Shown piece after piece: positions 56,815-64,000 of a stretch of 64,000 nt of DNA. The position numbers and the translations under genes were made by a program. The notes beneath the pieces were generated by a model that was given only the letters and a program-made list of their open reading frames with translations, had not been told where the DNA came from and searched no databases. The stretch comes from Straminergon stramineum. Its lineage: Eukaryota > Streptophyta > Bryopsida > Hypnales > Calliergonaceae. Location of the stretch: assembly GCA_963920665.1 (NCBI GenBank), contig OY987269.1:5334501-5398500 (forward strand), read 5' to 3'. Within the stretch, counting starts at the first letter, position 1; each line of letters starts with the position of its first letter.

Positions 56815-59800
56815 CCCTTGCTCATGCCCAAGTGAAAACCCTGAAATTTTTTCATCTTCACACATAATAAAATTGGCAAATTTTGGATGCTTGTTGCCAA
56901 GGAGTGCCCGTGAATTATCTCTTAGAGGTATAGAAGATTAGTGAATGACGCCCAAAGGACGGGGTCTATGTTTTTACATGCACGTGTGGAATTACATGGA
57001 GGGACGAGCGTGGTCTGGGTAGAGTGCCCTCCATGCTCATGCCCCAGTGAAAACCCTGAAATTTTTTCATCTTCACACAAAATAAAATTGGCAAATTTTG
57101 GATCCTTGTTTGCAAGGAGGGGCCCTCAATTATCTCTTAGAGGTATAGAAGATAAGTCAATGGAGCACGAAGGAGGGGATCTATGTTTTTACATGCATGT
57201 GTAGAATCACATGGGGGGACCGGCGTGGTCTGGGTAGAGTGCCCTATACGCTCATGCCCCAGTCAAAACCCTGAAATTTTTTCATCTTCACACATAATAA
57301 AATTGGCAAATTTTGGATGCTTGTTTGCAAAGAGTGGCCCTCAATTATCTCTTAGAGCTATAGAAGATTAGTAAATGATGTCCAAAGGAGGGGGTCAATG
57401 TTTTTACATGCACGTGCGGAATGACTTGGGGGGACAAGCGAGGTCGGGGTGGAGTGCCCTCCTCCCTCATGCCCAAGTGAAAACCCTGAAATTTTTTCAT
57501 CTTCACACATAATAAAATTGGCAAATTTTAGATGCTTGTTGGCAAGTAGTGGCCGTGAATTATCTCTTAGAGGTATAGAAGATTAGTGAATGACGCCCAA
57601 AGGAGGGGTCTATGTTTTTTCATGCACGTGTGGAATGACTTGAAGGGAGGAACGAGGTCGGGGTGGACTGCCCTCCTCCCTCATGCCCCAGTGAAAACCC
57701 TGAAATTTTTTCATCTTCACACATAATAAAATTGGCAAATTTTAGATGCTTGTTGGCAAGTAGTGGCCGTGAATTATCTCTTAGAGGTATAGAAGATTAG
57801 TGAATGACGCCCAAAGGAGGGGGTCTATGTTTTTACATGCACGTGTGGAATTACATGGAGGGACGAGCGTGGTCTGGGTAGAGTGCCCTCCACGCTCATG
57901 CCCCAGTCAAAACCCTGAAATTTTTTCATCTTCACACATAATAAAATTGGCAAATTTTGGATGCTTGTTTGCAAGGAGGGGCCCTCAATTATTTCTTCGA
58001 GGTATAGAAGATTAGTGAATGACGTCCAAAGGACGGGGTCTATGTTTTTACAAGCACGTGTGGAATGACTTGAAGGGTGGAACGAGGTTGGGGTGGAGTG
58101 CCCTCCTCCCTCCTGCCCAGGTGAAAACCCTGAAATTTTTTCATCTTCACACATAATAAAATTGGCAAATTTTGGATGCTTGTTGCCAAGGAGTGCCCGT
58201 GAATTATCTCTTAGAGGTATAGAAGATTAGTGAATGAAGCCCAAAGGAGGGGGTCTATGTTTTTACATGCACGTGTGGAATGACTTGAAGGGAGGAACGA
58301 GGTCGGCGTGGAGTGCGCTCCTCGCTCATGCCCAAGTGAAAACCCTGAAATTTTTTCATCTTCACACATAATAAAATTGGCAAACTTTGGATGCTTGTTT
58401 GCAATGAGGGGCCCTCAATTATCTCTTAGAGTTAAAGAAGATTAGTGAATGACGTCCAAAGGAGGGGGTCTATGTTTTTACAAGCACGTGTGGAATCACA
58501 TCGGGGGATGAGTGTGGTTGGGGTGGAGTGGCCTCCTCGCTCATGCCCCAGTCAAAACCCTGAAATTTTTTCATCTTCACACATAATAAAATTGGCAAAT
58601 TTTGGATGCTTGTTTGCAAGGAGGGTCCCTCAATTATCTCTTAGACGTATAGAAGATAAGTCAATGGAGCACGAAGGAGGGGGTCTATGTCTTTACATCC
58701 ACGTGTCGAATGACTTGAAGGGAGGAACGAGGTCGGGGTGGAGTGCCTCCTCCCTCATGCCCAAGTGAAAACCCTGAAATTTTTTCATCTTCACACATAA
58801 TAAAATTGGCAAATTCTGGATGCTTGTCTGCAAGGAGGGGCCCTCAATTATCTCTTAGAGGTATAGAAGATTAGTGAATGACGTCCAAAGGAGGGGGTCT
58901 ATGTTTTTAGAAGCACGTGTGGAATGACTTGAAGGGAGGAACGAGGTCGGGGTGGACTGCCCTCCTCCCTCATGCCCAAATGAAAACCCTGAAATTTTTT
59001 CATCTTCACACATAATGAAATTGGCAAATTTTGGATGCTTGTTTGCAAGGAGGGGCCCTCAATTATCTCTTATAGGTATAGAAGATTAGTGAATGACGTT
59101 CAAAGGAGGGGGTCTATGTTTTTACATGCACGTGTGGAATGACTTGGGGGGATGAGCGAGGTCGGGGTGGAGTGCCGTGCTCGCACATGCCCTAGTGAAA
59201 ACCCTGAAATTTTTTAATCTTCACACATAATAAAATTGGCAAATTTTGGATGCTTGTTTGCAAGGAGGGGCCCTCAATTATCTCTTAGAGGTATAGAAGA
59301 TTAGTGAATGACGCCCAAAGGAGGGGGTCTATGTTTTTACATGCACGTGTGGAATGACATGGGGGGACGAGCGAGGTTGGGGTGGAGTTCCCTGCTCGCT
59401 CATGCCCAAGTGAAAACCCTGAAATTTTTTCATCTTCGCACAAAATAAAATTGGCAAATTTTGGATGCTTGTTTGCAAGGAGGGTTCGTCAATTATCTCT
59501 TCGAGGTATAGAAGATTAGTGAATGATGTCCAAAGGAGGGGTCTATGTTTTTACAAGTACGTGTGGAATGACTTGATGGGTGGAACGAGGTGGAGGTGGA
59601 GTGCACTCCTCCCTCATGCCCAAGTGAAAACCCTGAAATTTTTTCATCGTCACACATAATAAAATTGGCAAATTTTGGATGCTTGTTGGCAAGTAGTGGC
59701 CGTGAATTATCTCTTAGAGGTATAGGTGATTAGTGAATGATGCCCAAAGGACGGGGTCTATGTTTTTACATGCACGTGTGGAATTACATGGAGGGACAAG

Positions 59801-61190
59801 CGTGGTCTGGGTAGAGTGCCGTCCACGCTCATGCCCCAATCAAAATCCTGAAATTTTTTCATCTTCACACATAATAAAATTGGCAAATTGTGGATGCTTG
59901 TTGGCAAGTAGTGGCCGTGAATTATCTCTTAGAGGTATAGAAGATTAGTGAATGACGCCCAAAGGAGGGGTCTATGTTTTTACATGCACCTGTTAAATGA
60001 CTTGAAGGGATGAGCGAGGTCGGGGTAGAGTGCCCTCCTCCCTCATGCCCAAGTGAAAACCCTGAAATTTTTTCATCTTCACACATAATAAAATTGGCAA
60101 ATTTTGGATGCTTGTTGCCAAGGAGTGCCCGTGAATTATCTCTTATAGGTATAGAAGATTAGTGAATGACGTTCAAAGGAGGGGGTCTATGTTTTTACAT
60201 GCACGTGTGGAATGACTTGGGGGGAGGAACGAGGTCGGGGTGGAGTGCCGTGCTCGCTCATGCCCAAGTGAAAATCCTGAAATTTTTTCATCTTCACACA
60301 TAATAAAATTGGCAAATTTTGGATGCTTGTTTGCAAGGAGGGGCCCTCAATTATCTCTTATAGGTATAGAAGATTAGTGAATGACGTCCAAAGGAGGGGG
60401 TCTATGTTTTTACAAGCACGTGTGGAATCACATTGGGGGACGAGCACGGTCAGGGTGGAGTGCCCTCCTCCCTCATGCCCCAGTGAAAACCCTGAAATTT
60501 TTTCATCTTCACACATAATAAAATTGGCAAATTTTGGATGCTTGTTTGCAAGGAGGGGCCCTCAATTATCTCTTATAGGTATAGAAGATTAGTGAATGAC
60601 GTCCAAAGGAGGGGGTCTATGTTTTTACAAGCACGTGTGGAATCACATTGGGGGACGAGCACGGTCAGGGTGGAGTGCCCTCCTCCCTCATGCCCCAGTG
60701 AAAACCCTGAAATTTTTTCATCTTCACACATAATAAAATTGGCAAATTTTGGATGCTTGTTTGGAAGGAGTGGCCCTCAATTATCTCTTATAGGTATAGA
60801 AGATTAGTGAATGACGTCCAAAGGAGGGGGTCTATGTTTTTACAAGCACGTGTGGAATCACATTGGGGGACGAGCACGGTCAGGGTGGAGTGCCCTCCTC
60901 CCTCATGCCCCAGTGAAAACCCTGAAATTTTTTCATCTTCACACATAATAAAATTGGCAAATTTTGGATGCTTGTTTGGAAGGAGTGGCCCTCAATTATC
61001 TCTTAGAGGTATAGAAGATTAGTGAATGACGCCCAAAGGAGGGGGTCTATGTTTTACATGCACCTGTGGAATGACTTGGGGGGACGAGCGAGTTCAGGGT
61101 GGAGTGCCCTCTTTGGTCATGCCCAAGTCAAAACCCTGAAATTTTTTCATCTTCACACATAATGAAATTGGAAAATTTTGGATTTATATT
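56815..61190 (+). repeat. Satellite array: about 21 copies of a 215-bp unit
   Basis: The word GAAAACCCTGAAATTTTTTC recurs every 213-216 bases from 56834 to 61130 (21 occurrences). Each unit also has CATAATAAAATTGGCAAA, a GGGCCCTCAATTATCTCTTA region, AAAGGAGGGGGTCTATG and a variable GACGAGCGTGGTC segment. The last complete units (from about 60380) are almost identical to each other, earlier ones differ by several percent. Because 215 is not a multiple of three, the repeated 70-89-codon frames shift frame from unit to unit and are not genes. The last unit (from about 61160) degenerates. Confidence 0.95.
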
Positions 61191-62005
61191 TGCAATCGTA
61201 GGCCTCAATTTTGCTGGTAGTGGTGGTGATTGTAAATTAATGACGTTTAAAATAGGGTGTCTTTTTATATAGATGCACCCCTATATTGACTCGGGGGGGA
61301 CGAGCGTGGGGTCAATCGACCCTGGCATGGTGAATGTATGCCATTGAATGGTCTTATCCGATGGAGTTGAAGCAAATAGATGTAACTTTGGGCCCAACTG
61401 GATCACACAAGTGTAACCCTGGGTTAGTGTTTAGGGTTTGGGATCATTCAGTGCATGATGGAGGTTAGAAAGCCAGAATCATAGCGGGAGGAGACACAAA
61501 GGGAGACGAGGAGGTGGAACAACAAAAGAAATAGTTCTATTCTTGTAGCTGCGTAGCTATGCGTCATGCAGGATAAATATGAAGGGGGTAATCTCTATTT
61601 TTGGCTAGCTTCTTTTGGTTATGTCAAAAAAATATAAAATACTGAAAATTGGGCAAACGAGGAAAATTCTATGTAGAATGTATGTCCTTTTGATAGAGAG
61701 GTGGGGCAGGAGGTGCTGGCCCTTCAGCATTGATCAGAAGAAACCAATGGCTAATTGAAAGTTAGTTGGTGGATTTCGGAAAAAAATCAGTTGTATTTTG
61801 AAAATAAAGGATGCAAAACTGGGAAGAAATTTCTAGAACCGGAAATCAATTGGTGCCACTCCAAATTTGGAGGATATTTGACCGCTTCTTTAAGATATTA
61901 GGGGGATTTCAGTTACCTTGCCAAAAAAATGATTGACTCATAGCGGGCTAATGAAGGTTCGTTGCCACTGGATATCAACCTTTGCGCTTGTGCAAAAGCC
62001 CCCAC
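61191..62005. other. Unique DNA right of the satellite
   Basis: No supported gene. A GTTTAGGGTTTGGG telomere-like word is at 61430-61443. Nothing else is recognisable. Confidence 0.4.
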
Positions 62006-62260
62006 AAGGTCATATTCATTATATTGAGAGTTTTCGTAGATTTTGAGACAAAATGTTAGTTATTGAAAAATTTATTTAAAAAAATAGTAATTGTAACCAA
62101 AAATAAATAATGCTCAAATAATGATTTCATAATGAAATTCTAAAAATTTGTGTTGTTACCTATTTACAAAAAAATACTAATAAAGAGATAAAGTGATTTA
62201 TGCTCGAGTCAAGAATAAAAATGAGACTGTGAAAAGTCTCAGTATAACAAATATAGCCTT
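62006..62260. mobile_element. 255-bp MITE related to the inner giant transposon
   Basis: The left end is AAGGTCATATTCATTATATT and the right end, read in reverse, AAGGCTATATTTGTTATACT, both leading into TGAGA. CCAC flanks both ends (62002-62005 and 62261-62264), a 4-bp duplication. The right subterminal ATGAGACTGTGAAAAGTCTC matches the inner element's ATGAGACTGTAGCTTGTCTC, and the left TTTTGAGACAAAATG matches TTGAGACAAAATG. It is thus a non-autonomous member of the same family. Confidence 0.8.
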
Positions 62261-62321
62261 CCACTATGAAATTTTGACTATAGATAAAGAATAAAAAAGA
62301 AAAAATTTTGTAATTAGAAAC

Positions 62322-62586
62322 CATTAGAGGAGTCTTAGAGGGTTTGGAGGGCTGCGTGTGCCCTTAGGTTCCCAGACCCTGAGATTTGTCTCACAGTAGT
62401 TGCCTGACGTGGCACAGCGACTACCATGTCACTTCTTCTTTTAAAATTTTTTTCTTCAACTTTCTTTTACATTTTCAAATTTAAAAAAAATATAATTCAA
62501 AAAAAAAATCTAACAATGGCCGTTTCCGGACTGTTGGGAGAACATGCCCGAAATAGCCCTCCAAACCCTCAAAAACTCCTCTAATG
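62322..62586. repeat. MITE with CATTAGAGGAGT inverted ends
   Basis: The left end reads CATTAGAGGAGTCTTAGAGG then GTTTGGAGGGCT; the right end in reverse reads CATTAGAGGAGTTTTTGAGG then GTTTGGAGGGCT. 265 bp, non-coding. Confidence 0.75.
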
Positions 62587-63450
62587 CTTTCTTGTTTGCA
62601 CTTCATGGAATTGGGCCTGCCACCTCGTATTGTCACATGGCACCTCCCAAAGTTGCCGAGGGGCCCGCAGCTGAAGGAGAAAAAACTTTGAAATCATATG
62701 ACAACATTGAATTTGGAAAGTATTATGCAATTGGCCTTGGAAGGACCTCACAAAGACTATAACAACATAATAGAAGAGGCCACTGTCTTGTGGAAGAATT
62801 TTTCTAAGTTTCACCATTTATATGCGAATCTTGAGCGGTACCTTACAAGGGCAACAAAAGAAATATTTGAAGAATATGAAATTGATACTTCGTAAACTCT
62901 TTTGATTTCATGCAACCTTTTCATAACCATCCTCAACTCCATATTGCATTGGTTGGGAGGATCCTTGGCCTTCAAGTGGTGAAGGGCTTTGCTAGATTCA
63001 ATTCTTGCTAAGGATGCACTATTAATTAGTACTTTCATTTTTCATTTTTTTTTCTAGATTTTATAGAAATTTTGCAATTTAGCTGGTGCCAATTTCAATT
63101 TGGAAGAAATTGGCCAGTGAGAAATTGAATTTATAGGAAATAAACCAATACTTTTTGCGATTCAAAAGATGTAACCGGAGCCCCATTGAAAAATAACCGG
63201 TTCATTTTCGTGGAAGGAGGAAATCAGCTGGAGGACCTAGAAAAATTTCCCGAACACTGCCCCGCCGCTCTTTTTTCTGGCAATGGTGACGTGAGGCCGC
63301 TGCTACAGGTGTATGGCTGACCGGCCTAACAGACTACTGTAGTTCGTTTACACAGACTTAGTTCATGGAAATTCCAATCGATAGAAAGCGCGTGATGTCT
63401 CTTTGTAACTAAATAAGCGTTGAACTCGTCGTGATGATGAACGGAACTGA
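62587..63450. other. Non-coding or unrecognised DNA
   Basis: A frame ending at 62895 (MQLALEGPHKDYNNIIEEAT, then VLWKNFSKFHHLYANLERYL) looks somewhat protein-like but has no recognisable domain or splice context. It could be a decayed exon. A more GC-rich patch at 63220-63340 ends near a possible donor (GCTACAG|GTGTAT). Confidence 0.3.
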
Positions 63451-64000
63451 TTAACCCCTAAATGCCCAAGGCACCCAAATGTGGTGTTTAGAAAACTTTG
63501 AAGTTAAGTAAAACCCAACCAAATTTCTATTGTTAGTAGTTTATATTTTTGGACAATTCTTTTTGAAGTCTAGTTTTCGGATCAAAAAACTGATCTTAAA
63601 AATAAAGGATTATGATTTTTTTATTGAAGATTTTGTACAAGGATACCAAGTGCAATCTTGACTTCCCGCAGTGTTGCGGGCTCTTGGAAATGAGCCTCAA
63701 ACACACTAGATCTTGGAGGCAAAATCACATTAGAAATTCATTTACAAAAATCATAGAATAGATTTTGAAAAAACGTAAATTGATTGGGGTTGTGCATGCT
63801 AGGCCCTATAACCTCATATTTTTTTAGTGACCAACTTTTTAGAGTTGACATGCAAAAAGTGAATAGAAAAATTTTCATAGTTTTTACACCCTCATGATCA
63901 AACATTATAATCTTTCAATCTATAAGTAATATTGTTATGTTTTCTTTTCCTATGTGATCTCTAACATGTCTAGTTTGAATTTGTACGGTTACAATTCAAA
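63451..64000. mobile_element. TTAA-type element, cut by the window end
   Basis: It begins TTAACCCCTAAATGCCC at 63451, the same kind of end as the other TTAA-flanked elements. The interior resembles them in composition (AT-rich with T and A runs). No right end is visible before the window stops. Confidence 0.5.

Noticed and set aside
57000..61022. Repeated 70-89-codon open frames in the satellite, some nearly identical
   Set aside because: They arise from one 215-bp unit whose length is not a multiple of three; each frame runs only about one unit and no splice or domain evidence exists.
62544..62895. A small gene right of the last MITEs
   Set aside because: The frames are short, partly inside a MITE, and show no domain or splice support, so only a low-confidence note is given.
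1..64000. LTR retrotransposons, LINEs or viral sequences
   Set aside because: I saw no reverse transcriptase, integrase or gag-like frames and no long direct terminal repeats.
1..64000. tRNA, rRNA or snRNA genes
   Set aside because: No cloverleaf-type A/B box pairs or rRNA words were found by eye; a covariance-model scan could not be run.

Overview
The window reads as nuclear DNA of a land plant. It has short genes with small GT-AG introns, a cyclin-dependent-kinase regulatory subunit (CKS1) of plant type, a fragment of a plant rhomboid-like/UBAC2-type gene, telo-box motifs, and a great deal of AT-rich DNA packed with foldback and TTAA-flanked elements. CKS residues and the repeat load would suit a moss, lycophyte, fern or other non-seed plant, but this is inference. 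The only host gene that looks fully intact is CKS1 (6096-7017).

Layout. 1-5.5 kb: AT-rich, foldback elements and degenerate tandem repeats. 5.5-8.2 kb: CKS1 with a short tandem repeat just upstream. 8.2-14.88 kb: a chain of small non-autonomous elements (TTAA-flanked, CACTA-like, foldback). 14.88-56.52 kb: two nested giant DNA transposons. 56.8-61.2 kb: a satellite of about 21 copies of a 215-bp unit. 61.2-64 kb: more small elements and nothing firmly coding.

The outer giant element (14881-56520; about 21.7 kb without its insert) has imperfect terminal inverted repeats flanked by AACTTT and sits in the arm of an older foldback repeat. It carries a KDZ/Plavaka-like transposase (51057-54613, + strand; four in-frame stops). 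It also carries an intact 412-residue protein with two C2H2-like fingers and a 2-oxoglutarate/Fe(II) dioxygenase core resembling TET/JBP enzymes (42409-43867, - strand), an unrecognised four-exon gene (37050-38632, - strand), and an internally deleted copy of a host rhomboid-like gene (44286-46027, - strand).

The inner giant element (15617-35558, 19,942 bp) is inserted in the outer one. It has about 24-bp inverted repeats starting AAGGCCTTATTC and a 4-bp GAAT duplication. A 255-bp relative at 62006-62260 shows the same termini and its own 4-bp duplication. The inner element carries a roughly 1,420-codon gene joining a ParB-like box to a beta-class DNA-methyltransferase-like domain, an FCP1/NLI-phosphatase-like gene, a serine/arginine-rich ORF, and a DUF7869-like gene that is the best candidate transposase. 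Twenty copies of a 19-bp palindrome, consensus TATCVTCGANTCGABGATA, occur only inside this element, mostly in introns and 5' leader introns of its two main genes.

Most genes of both elements are broken, nearly always by stops that a single C-to-T (or G-to-A) change explains, as expected from cytosine methylation and deamination. The dioxygenase gene of the outer element is the exception and is open throughout. The pairing of a methyltransferase-like gene in one element with a TET/JBP-like dioxygenase in the other, plus the palindrome family, is the most unusual content of the window.
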